In this document: positions 1 through 8,562 of the stretch, piece after piece
How the letters are laid out: each line of letters starts with the position of its first letter
How positions within the stretch are numbered: the stretch's first letter is position 1
Assembly (NCBI GenBank): GCA_964501335.1
Contig: CAZCTC010000001.1
Location: 139,884-203,883, forward strand
Direction: 5' to 3'
Length of the DNA stretch: 64,000 bases
DNA from: CAZCTC01 sp964501335
Lineage (GTDB): Bacteria > Chloroflexota > Anaerolineae > B4-G1 > SLSP01
Notes under the pieces: model-generated
What the model saw: only the letters and a program-made list of their open reading frames with translations
Told to the model about the DNA's origin: nothing
Database searches by the model: none
Translations under genes and position numbers: made by a program

Positions 1-1293
1 CATGAGGGCTGTAACCTGTCACAGGCCATGGTCGACCGACTACGGCGGCTGGAACAGCGCTGCCGCGCCGAAACCCTCATCTGGCCGGCAGAATGCCTGG
101 CCGAATTCATCCTGGAACGCGAACGCTACATCGCTCACGACGCCCGTTTCATGCCGGCGCGCATGGTTGCTCTGTTGGGCGAAATCAAAATCCGCCTGAC
201 CGCCATCCGCAACAACACCGAAGCTGTCCCGCAACCGCTCATCCGGGGCCTCGCCCGGGATGCCGAAACCGCCGTCAGTGCCGCCCGGCTGATCGGATTG
301 GGATGTGGGGCCGAAATTTATCGCGGCGGCCTGACCCTTTCCGCCTACCTGCACGACATCGACAGTGGGCAGGTACTCACAGTGCAACATGACTTCGCCG
401 ATGAAGAACAGCCCTTCTGGCACCTGGCCAACCGCAGCCTGATTCAAGGATTGGGGCTGGGCCAGATCGGCGCCCGACAGTTGCTCACCAAAGGGGGCAA
501 ACGTTCCGCCAACAACAGATTCACGCTGGGGCGCGCCCGGGCCGCCGTCAATCCACAAACCTTCACCTGGGAATCGCTTCGAGCTCCCACGCTGGCCGAA
601 GATTTTTCGGAAGTGCGTGCCCACCTGCTCGCTCAACCTCCCGCCTGCCTGCGCCCCCGGCAATTGACCGCCAACTTCTACGTCTGCCCCATTTCTGGAG
701 TTGAAGAAGCCGGCTTTGACCCAATCACCCAGCAGGTGCAGGCCCGGCTACGCGATTCAAATGGAGTAACGGCCCGTTTAATCCACCCCTATATGTCACG
801 CAGCAACGAAGGCTGCGAAGCACTCCTCACCACACTCACGACCCGCCCCGAAACAATCCGTTTCATTGCCGGCAAAGCCCGTCTGGCGGGCGAGTTGATT
901 TTCGAGCCGACGGCCCTGGTCGTCGAAGAAAACGGAACGCGAACCTTGCTCCAACCCTGGATCGACCGCTGGGGAAATACAGCCGTTCTGGGAACCGGCA
1001 CCGAAGAAACGTTCACCCGGGACCCGCTGCATGCATACCTGACGCAAACCGCAGAACTATCAGGAGAATTGCTGGTGACCGGCCTGCAACATACCACAGA
1101 AAAAACCATACAACGCTGGCAGGCGCATTACGAACAGGGAAAAACGCTGGGGCTGGTAAAATTTCTGGAACCTCTGGACCGTCTTGTCACAGTCCTGAAA
1201 CAAAAGAACGAAGTCATGCGCTGGGAATGGCATCCGGCCGCCGCTGCTTTTATGGAACTGGCATTACTCACTCGCCTAGCCGTGGAAATATAA
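1..1293 (+). CDS. Unknown protein, 5'-truncated at window edge
   Basis: The reading frame is open from base 1 and contains no stop until the TAA at 1291-1293, so the visible 430 residues are probably the C-terminal part of a longer protein. An internal ATG at 28 could be the start but has no Shine-Dalgarno sequence, and the frame continues upstream with HEGCNLSQAM. I recognise no domain. The protein looks soluble and globular, with no membrane segment or signal. It has an acidic and aromatic middle part and a Trp-rich C terminus (RWEWHPAAAAF). It converges on the small peptide gene at 1371-1628 and shares a bidirectional terminator with it. Function unknown. Confidence 0.6.
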   Translation, partial: HEGCNLSQAMVDRLRRLEQRCRAETLIWPAECLAEFILERERYIAHDARFMPARMVALLGEIKIRLTAIRNNTEAVPQPLIRGLARDAETAVSAARLIGLGCGAEIYRGGLTLSAYLHDIDSGQVLTVQHDFADEEQPFWHLANRSLIQGLGLGQIGARQLLTKGGKRSANNRFTLGRARAAVNPQTFTWESLRAPTLAEDFSEVRAHLLAQPPACLRPRQLTANFYVCPISGVEEAGFDPITQQVQARLRDSNGVTARLIHPYMSRSNEGCEALLTTLTTRPETIRFIAGKARLAGELIFEPTALVVEENGTRTLLQPWIDRWGNTAVLGTGTEETFTRDPLHAYLTQTAELSGELLVTGLQHTTEKTIQRWQAHYEQGKTLGLVKFLEPLDRLVTVLKQKNEVMRWEWHPAAAAFMELALLTRLAVEI

Positions 1294-1330
1294 AAATCAC
1301 CGCGCAGTTTTAAACTGCGCGGTGATTTTT
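1292..1330. terminator. Bidirectional intrinsic terminator
   Basis: A perfect 19-bp inverted repeat with a 1-nt centre, GC-rich in the core (CCGCGCAG / CTGCGCGG), with A-runs on the left and T-runs on the right. It therefore terminates in both directions, between the convergent gene ending at 1293 and the peptide gene ending at 1371. Confidence 0.85.
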
Positions 1331-1370
1331 ATATTCTTATAAAACCTGGGAAGCCCTTTGGGCTCCGCAA

Positions 1371-1628
1371 TCAGGGCATAGCAGCGCCTTCGCCAGGATT
1401 ATTCTTCGCATCCCCTGGAGCATAGAAAGTCCGGGTAACTTCCTTGAGTTCGGCCAGGTCCAGCCGGGCCAAAGCCTCCACAATCTCAGCCGTCGGTTCA
1501 ACACCGATTTCCAGAAGCGCAGCTTCCGGGTTGGCTTTCAGTTCTGCAATAAATTCATCGCTCAAAATCCGCTCGATGTCAAGGACCTTAAATTCCAGAG
1601 CAGCTGTTTCACAAGCGCGAGTAGCCAT
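1371..1628 (-). CDS. Candidate RiPP precursor peptide A (NHLP/Nif11-like leader)
   Basis: An 85-residue acidic peptide with a good ribosome site (AAGGAG, 8 nt before ATG). Residues about 15-60 hold a helical leader-like segment with LSDEFIAELKANPEAALLEIG, the F..L..NP..AL..IGV pattern typical of nitrile-hydratase-like (NHLP) and Nif11 leaders. The C terminus (TRTFYAPGDAKNNPGEGAAMP) is small, Gly/Ala/Pro/Asn-rich and free of Cys. The paralogue at 2119-2376 is about two-thirds identical and shares leader, TRTFYAP block and AMP ending. It has its own promoter (1704-1732) and lies near a RiPP-maturation radical SAM gene (2571-4442). The precursor role is inferred from leader resemblance plus context; it could instead be a small regulatory protein. 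Confidence 0.6.
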   Translation of the reverse strand: MATRACETAALEFKVLDIERILSDEFIAELKANPEAALLEIGVEPTAEIVEALARLDLAELKEVTRTFYAPGDAKNNPGEGAAMP

Positions 1629-1703
1629 TTTAGTCTCCTTTTTAATTTCCGTTGAAATAGCAAACTCAAAATCTTTTTTACAACCCGCTTACAAAACAAT
1701 GAA

Positions 1704-1732
1704 ATTATAACATACCTTCTTTAAAAAGTAAA
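1704..1732 (-). promoter_or_regulatory. sigma70-type promoter of precursor A
   Basis: Read on the minus strand: TTTACT, 17-nt spacer, TATAAT, about 75 bp upstream of the ATG at 1628. The -35 hexamer and the bases just around it match the promoter of the second peptide gene (2447-2475) with identical spacing, so the two peptides look co-expressed from duplicated promoters. Confidence 0.75.
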
Positions 1733-1875
1733 GACTATTCTTACCCTAAAAGCCATATTTGTTATAAATTGCCCGTTTACACTGACATATTACAATATAA
1801 AATAAAATTAACATCTATTATTAAATAAAGCGCGCCCTGTGCGGATCTACCTTAGCACGGATTAAAAACAGTTTC
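1733..1875. other. AT-rich spacer upstream of precursor A
   Basis: Very AT-rich DNA between the promoter of peptide A and the dispersed repeat. No gene or convincing structure seen. Confidence 0.4.
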
Positions 1876-2028
1876 CGCGTCCCGCAACCGGTGTTTTTCC
1901 GGTAAAAAGCGACGCGCCCGAAGGGCAAAGGAAGTTATTTTTATTCATTTTTCGCGGACTTCAGAAAGCCGCCGAAAAATGAGCTTTTTCTTTTTCTTGT
2001 TCTCCAGGTGCACCGCCCAGGTCGATAA
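1876..2028 (-). repeat. Dispersed palindromic intergenic repeat, copy 1 (reverse)
   Basis: Contains GCGTCCCGC at one end, a GGTAAAAAGCGACGCGC block, a hairpin at 1946-1981 (CATTTTTCGCGG, loop around TTCAGAAAG, CCGCCGAAAAATG) and a CGCCCAGGTCGA end. The same ordered parts recur some 30 times in this window; the family is described under the finding on intergenic palindromes. Confidence 0.8.
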
Positions 2029-2050
2029 AATACAGCCAACGCCCCAATTC

Positions 2051-2092
2051 ATAAAAAAGCTTCCTGGAAATCAGCTCATTTCCAGGAAGCTT
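2051..2092 (-). terminator. Intrinsic terminator of precursor B
   Basis: Perfect 15-bp stem (AAGCTTCCTGGAAAT and its complement) with a 6-nt loop, followed on the minus strand by six T residues, 27 bp beyond the stop codon of the gene at 2119-2376. Confidence 0.9.
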
Positions 2093-2118
2093 ATACATCC
2101 AGCCCCAACCGCCTGAAA

Positions 2119-2376
2119 TCAAGGCATCGCCACATCCCCATTTCCTTTGGCGGCAACTGGAGCATAAAAGGTCCGGGTCAATTCTTTCAATTCATCCACA
2201 TTCAACCGCTTAAGAGCATCCAGAATCTCCACCGTCGGCTCAACACCGATCTCGCGAAGCACACTTTCCGGATTAACTTTCAATTGAGCGGCAAACTCAT
2301 CGCTGAGAATCCACTCCACATCCAGAACCCGGAACTCTAACGGCGCAACCTCTACCTCATAAGAGCGGGTGTCCAT
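2119..2376 (-). CDS. Candidate RiPP precursor peptide B
   Basis: An 85-residue paralogue of the peptide at 1371-1628, with ribosome site AAGGAG 7 nt before ATG. It shares the leader core (LSDEFAAQLKVNPESVLREIG), the VEPT-EI--AL-RL segment, the TRTFYAP block and a final AMP. The tails differ (VAAKGNGDVAMP against GDAKNNPGEGAAMP), as expected if the tail is the variable core and the rest the recognition leader. There is no Cys, and Ser/Thr are confined to the leader and the TRT block, so lanthionine or thiazole chemistry is unlikely. Backbone or side-chain chemistry by the radical SAM enzyme at 2571-4442 would fit. The gene is monocistronic, with its own promoter and terminator. The role is inferred. 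Confidence 0.6.
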   Translation of the reverse strand: MDTRSYEVEVAPLEFRVLDVEWILSDEFAAQLKVNPESVLREIGVEPTVEILDALKRLNVDELKELTRTFYAPVAAKGNGDVAMP

Positions 2377-2446
2377 CTCAATCTCCTTAGTTCTTCAGTG
2401 ATAGGGTTAATGAAAAATCCGCAGAATGCATATTAAGGATAGAAAC

Positions 2447-2475
2447 ATTATAACCCAAACCCCCTTAAAAGTAAA
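2447..2475 (-). promoter_or_regulatory. sigma70-type promoter of precursor B
   Basis: Minus-strand TTTACT, 17-nt spacer, TATAAT, about 70 bp before the ATG at 2376. It is nearly the same as the promoter at 1704-1732, including the bases around the -35 box. Confidence 0.8.
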
Positions 2476-2510
2476 GAGGGTTTTAACCCAAAAACCCCTC
2501 AAGTCCCCAA

Positions 2511-2544
2511 AATATATCGCCCGCCTTTCGGCGAGCGATATATT
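2511..2544 (-). terminator. Hairpin ending the radical SAM transcript
   Basis: A 15-bp stem with one mismatch (AATATATCGCCCGCC / GGCGAGCGATATATT) and a short loop, 27 bp past the radical SAM stop codon. The following T-run is weak, so termination may be partial, with some readthrough into precursor B. Confidence 0.55.
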
Positions 2545-2570
2545 CAATCAAAACCAATCGCGGGTCCGGC

Positions 2571-4442
2571 TCAACGATGGGCTTCAGCTTCAAACTCCAT
2601 CATCAACGGCGGAATGGCCGTGGCCAAAGGCACATACCATCCATCAACTTTCACACCTAATTTCTTATCGATCGCCCATAAGATTTCCGGCGTCTCCTGA
2701 TAAGGCCGCGCAGTCAACACCGTCAACGCCTGCTGATGGGTCAACACCTGCAATTGCAACAATCCAGGAATTCCCCGCGTATCGAAAAGCAAATATCGCT
2801 CTCCGCTCGTTACAACCCCCAACATAGGAGGCGTAGGCCCCCCCCACCGACTCCGCCAGAGATTGAGTTCGCGCCCCAGGCTTTGAATCAACTCTGGATA
2901 TCGGAGCGAATCTGCCTCATAATCCCCCATAAAATGATAGGCCAGCTGGTCGATTCGAGCATGAGATGGAAAAACCATTTGATAAGCCCGCAAAGGGCGG
3001 ATTTCCCGGATCCCATAATCAGCCGGCCGCTGGAAATATGGGCTGAAACGATCCAGACTCAACCGATTAATCCCCGGAGGGGTCAAATGATGCAAAAGCG
3101 GAATCAATGCCAGCATCTCTTCATACTCATCGCGCTCATCGCCGGGCAGCCCCCACAAAATGCCCCAGATCAAATCGATCCCCACCGCGCGGATATAACG
3201 CAGCAACATCAAATTCTGCCGGGCGAGCACCCCTTTGTTCATCCGCTTCAACATCTTAGAAGAAAGCGATTCAATTCCCGGCTCCATCATTCCAATCCCG
3301 GCTTTCTTTAAAGCCACCACCTGAGCCAGCGTCAAATTGGCTTTGTGGGCATAAGCCAGGAAATAGTTCTTCTCTTCAAGATGAGGCAACACCTTCTGAA
3401 AATAAATATAAGGAATAATACTGTCGGCCATAGCAAACTGGCGTGTAGGAGCCGCCTCAGCCAGTTGCTGCAACTCGGCCAACGCCCGCTCCGGAGATTT
3501 CTGCCGGAAACGACGGTCATCACCGTTGATTCCACAAAAAGAACAGGGATGTTTTTCCCCCCACCAGCAACCCCGGCTGGTCTCACTTCCCAACCAGGTC
3601 GTAGCCGGATCGTAATCAGGAAGATAAAAAGCTAATTGCTCAAAATATTCCCGGAAATCGGGAACCGGCAAAGCATCCAGATCAGGCGCAGGAGCACTGT
3701 CGATAATTCGGGCCGCGGGCAATTCGCCCTTAGCCCAGTTTTGCAAAAAGGCCGCAAAAGCCGCCTCGCTCTCACCCGAAAAGACATAATCGATGACCTT
3801 ACCGTCCGGATCCAAAGACAAAATACCTTCCGCCATCTCGCCTTTACAAACACACCCGCCGAAAACCGTAACAATTTCCGGTTGATACCGTTTAAGGGCT
3901 TTAAGCAATGCATAACCGGCATTGGTTTGAGCAAAGGTGGCCGAACACCCCACCACTTTGAAGTGGTAACTCGCCAGAGTTCGCGCCGTCGCATCAATCC
4001 AGGCCATCGCCCGCTCTTCCAACGCAGCCAACGTTTCCCGATCCATGCTCAAACGCAACGGCGAAAGCGCATAAAGCATCTCGGACGCCGCATCCTCTGC
4101 ATAGGTCACCAGCATCGACGCATCGGTTACCTGAGGCAACCATTCGGCCAGGGGCGGCATATCATAGGCCATGCGGGAGAAAAAACGCTCCCCCAACATC
4201 AAGCGGGGCGGATAGCCGATGGGCGCACTTAATTCATCGTAAGCCGGCTGGCCGATCAAAGCCGCCAGGGCCAGATTCGCATACCAGACAGAGGTCCGAA
4301 ATCCCACACGCCTGGCTGCGGCCTGTAACAAATGCACGGCCAATCCAGGGTACGACAAAACAAAAAAAGGCGGCTCAATCAATAAGATCTCGCCGGCCTT
4401 TAAATTGATCTCCATGGCTCGTTCTAAATCGGCTGCACTCAT
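2571..4442 (-). CDS. B12-binding radical SAM protein, RiPP maturation type (rSAM_ocin_1-like)
   Basis: A 623-residue protein. Residues about 20-230 form an N-terminal region ending in a cobalamin-binding-like fold (VVGCSATFAQTNAGYALLKA, then FGGCVCKGEMAEGI). The radical SAM domain follows, with SETSRGCWWGEKHPCSFCG: cysteines near 292, 300 and 303 give CX7CX2C instead of the usual CX3CX2C. The GCWWG....C.FCG.N motif and the following RFRQKSPERAL are hallmarks, to my knowledge, of the radical SAM family found beside NHLP/Nif11 peptides (TIGR03975). I chose the ATG at 4442, preceded by AAGGGGA and 10 bp after the upstream stop; an in-frame ATG at 4499 would overlap the cyclase gene. It probably modifies the two small peptides; the reaction is unknown. 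Confidence 0.85.
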   Translation of the reverse strand: MSAADLERAMEINLKAGEILLIEPPFFVLSYPGLAVHLLQAAARRVGFRTSVWYANLALAALIGQPAYDELSAPIGYPPRLMLGERFFSRMAYDMPPLAEWLPQVTDASMLVTYAEDAASEMLYALSPLRLSMDRETLAALEERAMAWIDATARTLASYHFKVVGCSATFAQTNAGYALLKALKRYQPEIVTVFGGCVCKGEMAEGILSLDPDGKVIDYVFSGESEAAFAAFLQNWAKGELPAARIIDSAPAPDLDALPVPDFREYFEQLAFYLPDYDPATTWLGSETSRGCWWGEKHPCSFCGINGDDRRFRQKSPERALAELQQLAEAAPTRQFAMADSIIPYIYFQKVLPHLEEKNYFLAYAHKANLTLAQVVALKKAGIGMMEPGIESLSSKMLKRMNKGVLARQNLMLLRYIRAVGIDLIWGILWGLPGDERDEYEEMLALIPLLHHLTPPGINRLSLDRFSPYFQRPADYGIREIRPLRAYQMVFPSHARIDQLAYHFMGDYEADSLRYPELIQSLGRELNLWRSRWGGPTPPMLGVVTSGERYLLFDTRGIPGLLQLQVLTHQQALTVLTARPYQETPEILWAIDKKLGVKVDGWYVPLATAIPPLMMEFEAEAHR

Positions 4443-4452
4443 TGCTGTCCCC

Positions 4453-7400
4453 TTACTCTCGTAGTCGCCACAATTCATGTTCAACACCCAATTTCGCAAA
4501 AATCTCCCGGGCTCGTTTCAAATAAGTTTCGCGCTCTGAAATACCCGGCTCTAAATGCAGCCCGATAGCGAATGAAAGCCAGGCTTCATCATAATCCATC
4601 TTCAAATTCTGAGCGACCCGTAAGCCCTGCTTCCATAATTTCAAAGCCCGACCATGATTACCCGAAAGCCAATCAGCCCGCCCGCGCATCAATAAGGCGC
4701 GAGGTCGAGCCACCCCACAAGAATTGACAAATTTATCTAACTGCTGGCAGGCTTGATAGGCCAGGCTTTTCAAATCAGCCTGCGCATAGCCTTTCTCCCA
4801 AAGAATCAAATAGGCCTCGACCAGAATGGTATAAATCAACAAATTGCCGTAATCGGTCAACGACATGGATTTAATCAGAGCCATCAACTCTTGAGCCTGC
4901 GCAAAAACATAATCGTAGGCTTCCTGATAGAGATAAATCCCCAACTCTTCACGCAACACCAACAATTTCATATTCTGAGTCATCAATTCCGGATTGAGAG
5001 CGACCAATGATTCGGCTTCTTTCACGCACGCCTTCGCCTCGGACATCCGCCCCAAATAAAACAAGCCTGTAACCTTAAGATAAAGTGCAAAAATCTGATA
5101 GGAAAGATCTTTGTGATCACAGGCATGCTGGTACATCTCTTCAGCCAGACTGAACCCCTGTGTAAATTTTCCCTGGCAATAATAAAGCTCAATCATCGCA
5201 TATACCGTTAGATTCCAGATATGATGAGCCCCGGACCGCAACGAAATCTCTATGGACAGTTGCTGCAAACGCTCGGCTTCTCCCCAATTCCCTATACCGC
5301 CGTAATAAACACTCCCTAAAAAGGCTACCCAGGCTCGAGCCGACAGATCATCCGCCGCATCCACCGCCGCCAGCGCCCACCGGAGATAGGCCTGGGCCAG
5401 TTGATGCAACGAACTGAATCCCATCATCACACCGACCATCCCATACCCCCGTCCCAGTTCCGGACTCGGCCCCACCAACTCAGCCAGGTTGAGCATATTA
5501 AACGACGTATAAAGGACCAAAACAAGATCGTTGCTACTGTAAAGCACCTCAGCCAGCTTCTCATAAGCCCGCGCGACCGATAACAAAAGCCCCCGTTTTT
5601 CCTGATCTCGTCCCAGATAACGCCCAGGCCACAACCGATGGGCAATTTGGACTCCCAGCGCGCCAGTCGTCTTAAAAAGAGGACTGATTTTTCCTTCAGG
5701 AAGAGGATATCCTGCCAGCGCCAGCCCCTGCACCAAATGCGTCCGGCCTTCAGCATACAGAGAATGATTGACATAAGCTTCGCCCAACTGCAATTCCCAA
5801 AGGCCGCGCCGAACCGCCTCCACATGCCCGGCTTTCTCGGCCAGCGCCAAAGCCTGTCCGAAAAAGGTAATGGCTTCCTCATTGGCATAGTTACGCAAAG
5901 CCTGGGCCCCGGCCTTTTCCAGATATTCCAGGGCCTTTTCAGAATTCTCCGCCCGCGACCAGTGATAGGCCAACAGCGGATAAAAAGCGGAAAGATCCTC
6001 GTTGAAAACCTGCTCATACCACAAGGCCACTCGTTGATGCAAATCCCGCCGCTGGGTATAAAGCATCAGGTTATAAGCAACCTCATGGGTTATATGATGC
6101 TTGAAAATATACTTCAGGTCGGGCTGCTCACTTTGCAACCGGGTAATATCCAGTTGCTCAAGATCGCCCAGATATTCTTCCAAACGAGGCCGGTCGGCTT
6201 CCACAGGATGGATATCCCGCAACGTACGAAAAGCGAAAATCCGCCCGATAACACTGGCCACTTTCAAAGTAACCTGCTGCGCCGGCGGCAAACGATCAAT
6301 ACGGCTGATAATCACGCCTTGCACCGTATCGGGAAAAGAAAGTGCCGTTCTATCGCCGGCCTGGGCAGAAAGATGCGCCGTTCCAAAATTGTCGATCTCT
6401 AACAATCCCGCATCCCGCAAAGCATAAGCCAGCTCTTCACTGAAAAACGGGTGCCCCTCCGCTTTTTCCTGGATCAACGCTGCCAGTTCAGGATCCAGAG
6501 CCCGAACCTTCAACCCCTGGCACACCAGATCCAGGGTAGCATCATGCCCTAAAGGTTGTAATTCCAGATAAGCGGTATCGTCGGCGGCTTTCAACGCCAC
6601 ATATTCCTTGGGCAAAGGCTCAGCCATAGGCCGCAATCCTATCACTAAAAACAGGGGCTGAATATACTGCTGCACGGTTGCCAACAAGGCCCAGGATGCA
6701 GAATCCAGCCAATGGGCATCCTCCACGATCAACACCATTCCATTCGCATTTTGGCGAGTTCGTTGCAAAAACCGCACCAGAGTATCGCGAGTATTTTGAG
6801 CCCGCAATTCACCACTCATCTGAGAGGTCAAGGCACTTTCCGGCAACCCTAAGGGCAGCACCGCATTGAGCAGCGGCAACCGTTCGATCAAATAATCATC
6901 TTCCTCCACCAGATCCATGACCAGATGCTGCAACCCTCGCCGGCTTTCCCAGGATTCCGCCCCATCGGTCTCCTGCAAACCGAAAAGCGTCCGAAAAACT
7001 TGCCGCCAGGCGAAATAAGCCGTCGTGGATTCCATAGCATCGCCGGCCCCCATCAATAACGAAATCCCTTCCGCCTCAACCTGCTCGCATAGGTCATCGA
7101 TCAACCGCGTCTTGCCGATCCCGGCCTCGCCCACGATCAAACAACAGCTGCTCTGACCGTTTTTCAGCTGTAACAAATGCTCCCGCAACAAAGCCTGCTC
7201 ACGGGGCCGCCCTACCAGTGGCAGCTGCGAACGTAAATGGACAAAACGAGCCGTTGTGGTATGCAAAGACCCGCTTTCTGAAATCGCAAAAACCGGCACG
7301 GGCTGAGAGATCCCCTTAAAAGGCAAAGCGCCTAAGGATTCAAATGCGTAATCCGGCACCGCTTTCGCAATACGATCCGAGACTAAAATCTGGCCGGATC

Positions 7401-8562
7401 GAGCCTGTTCCATCAACCGGGCCGCCAGGTTCACTTCGCGCCCAATTCCCCCGTAAGTCCGACGCGTCGGTCCCCCATAAGTGCCGATGTACATCTGCCC
7501 CTGACTGATTCCAATGCGAATATTGCGAATAAAATTCAAGGTTGCCGGTGGCCGGAGTAAGGCAAGCGCCGCTCCCATGACCCGGCGAGCATCATCTTCA
7601 TGGGAAAGAGGGGCCCCAAAGAGGATATACATACAATTCCCCTTATCTCCCATTGTCAACTGCACCAGATACCCCTCATAATGGCTCAAAATGGACTGGA
7701 CCCACCGGGTAAAAGCGTCCAAACGCGCTCCGGCATCAAGATCCTGATCGTAATCAATTCCGGAAAATTGCAGGAAACAGGGGATGGCATTGCGCAATTC
7801 CGCCAACGAAATCACTTCTTCCCGCACCAACCGTTGACTGACGGCCGGGAAAAGCCAGGGATACGTTAATTCAGGGGAAATCGAAGGTAAAACAGGCCAG
7901 GGGACAATCGCGTCCACTGCATTCAAATCAGTAATCAAGGCCAGGCTTTCTCCCTGAGGCACGACCCGCCAGCCCTTGATGACAGCTTGATCGCCTAAAG
8001 CTTTCAAAACCTCTTCGCCAATCAACACCTCACCCCGATGAACCAGATGCTCAGCCAACGCAATCCGATCCAATAGGGCCCCCGCTAAAACATCCATCAC
8101 CTGAATCTGGGGATTTCCCACCACAAAACGCCGCGCAGAACCGGCCAGCACTAAAATCTTAATTCCAAAGGAAAAGGCTGTGGTCTCTTTTCCCGTAGCT
8201 CCAGTGAACTCCGATACGACTTTCTGCATCGCCAGCGCACAGGCCGTCGCCCGCGCCCCGCCGTCATCTTCAAACCAACAGGTTATGGCATCACCGGCAA
8301 AACAGATCACACTGCCCCGATAATAATGAACCTTTTCAATCAGGGCCCCGTAAACCTGATTCAAATAAAGGGTTAACTCTTCCGCCCCACGCTTCGCCCC
8401 CAGCTCCTGAGCTAAAGCTGTGGTTAAGGGGGTAAAACCGGATACATCTGCAAAAAGGACGGCACCCTGCATCCGATCAGGGAGAACAGCCCCTTGAGAC
8501 AAGGCCTGTAACCGATCCATAGGTAAATAACTGACCAGTGGGTGCTGAACCAATTCTGCCAT
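4453..8562 (-). CDS. Tandem class III cyclase / AAA ATPase / TPR protein (ADCY10-like architecture)
   Basis: A 1369-residue cytosolic protein. Residues about 30-205 are one cyclase homology domain with both metal-site aspartates in place (LFADVSGFT near 39, CFAGDAI near 91). Residues about 260-425 are a second, more divergent domain that keeps GDKGN and GGIGREVNLAARLM. An AAA-type NTPase begins near 475 (Walker A GEAGIGKTR; LIVEDAHWLDSASW as Walker B). The C-terminal half is helical TPR-like repeat. The layout matches soluble adenylyl cyclase. ATG at 8562 is preferred, with AAAGGG upstream; a TTG at 8571 has no room for a ribosome site. It is the first gene of an operon with the radical SAM gene (10-bp gap), suggesting a signalling or regulatory role in peptide production. 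Confidence 0.85.
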   Translation of the reverse strand: MAELVQHPLVSYLPMDRLQALSQGAVLPDRMQGAVLFADVSGFTPLTTALAQELGAKRGAEELTLYLNQVYGALIEKVHYYRGSVICFAGDAITCWFEDDGGARATACALAMQKVVSEFTGATGKETTAFSFGIKILVLAGSARRFVVGNPQIQVMDVLAGALLDRIALAEHLVHRGEVLIGEEVLKALGDQAVIKGWRVVPQGESLALITDLNAVDAIVPWPVLPSISPELTYPWLFPAVSQRLVREEVISLAELRNAIPCFLQFSGIDYDQDLDAGARLDAFTRWVQSILSHYEGYLVQLTMGDKGNCMYILFGAPLSHEDDARRVMGAALALLRPPATLNFIRNIRIGISQGQMYIGTYGGPTRRTYGGIGREVNLAARLMEQARSGQILVSDRIAKAVPDYAFESLGALPFKGISQPVPVFAISESGSLHTTTARFVHLRSQLPLVGRPREQALLREHLLQLKNGQSSCCLIVGEAGIGKTRLIDDLCEQVEAEGISLLMGAGDAMESTTAYFAWRQVFRTLFGLQETDGAESWESRRGLQHLVMDLVEEDDYLIERLPLLNAVLPLGLPESALTSQMSGELRAQNTRDTLVRFLQRTRQNANGMVLIVEDAHWLDSASWALLATVQQYIQPLFLVIGLRPMAEPLPKEYVALKAADDTAYLELQPLGHDATLDLVCQGLKVRALDPELAALIQEKAEGHPFFSEELAYALRDAGLLEIDNFGTAHLSAQAGDRTALSFPDTVQGVIISRIDRLPPAQQVTLKVASVIGRIFAFRTLRDIHPVEADRPRLEEYLGDLEQLDITRLQSEQPDLKYIFKHHITHEVAYNLMLYTQRRDLHQRVALWYEQVFNEDLSAFYPLLAYHWSRAENSEKALEYLEKAGAQALRNYANEEAITFFGQALALAEKAGHVEAVRRGLWELQLGEAYVNHSLYAEGRTHLVQGLALAGYPLPEGKISPLFKTTGALGVQIAHRLWPGRYLGRDQEKRGLLLSVARAYEKLAEVLYSSNDLVLVLYTSFNMLNLAELVGPSPELGRGYGMVGVMMGFSSLHQLAQAYLRWALAAVDAADDLSARAWVAFLGSVYYGGIGNWGEAERLQQLSIEISLRSGAHHIWNLTVYAMIELYYCQGKFTQGFSLAEEMYQHACDHKDLSYQIFALYLKVTGLFYLGRMSEAKACVKEAESLVALNPELMTQNMKLLVLREELGIYLYQEAYDYVFAQAQELMALIKSMSLTDYGNLLIYTILVEAYLILWEKGYAQADLKSLAYQACQQLDKFVNSCGVARPRALLMRGRADWLSGNHGRALKLWKQGLRVAQNLKMDYDEAWLSFAIGLHLEPGISERETYLKRAREIFAKLGVEHELWRLRE

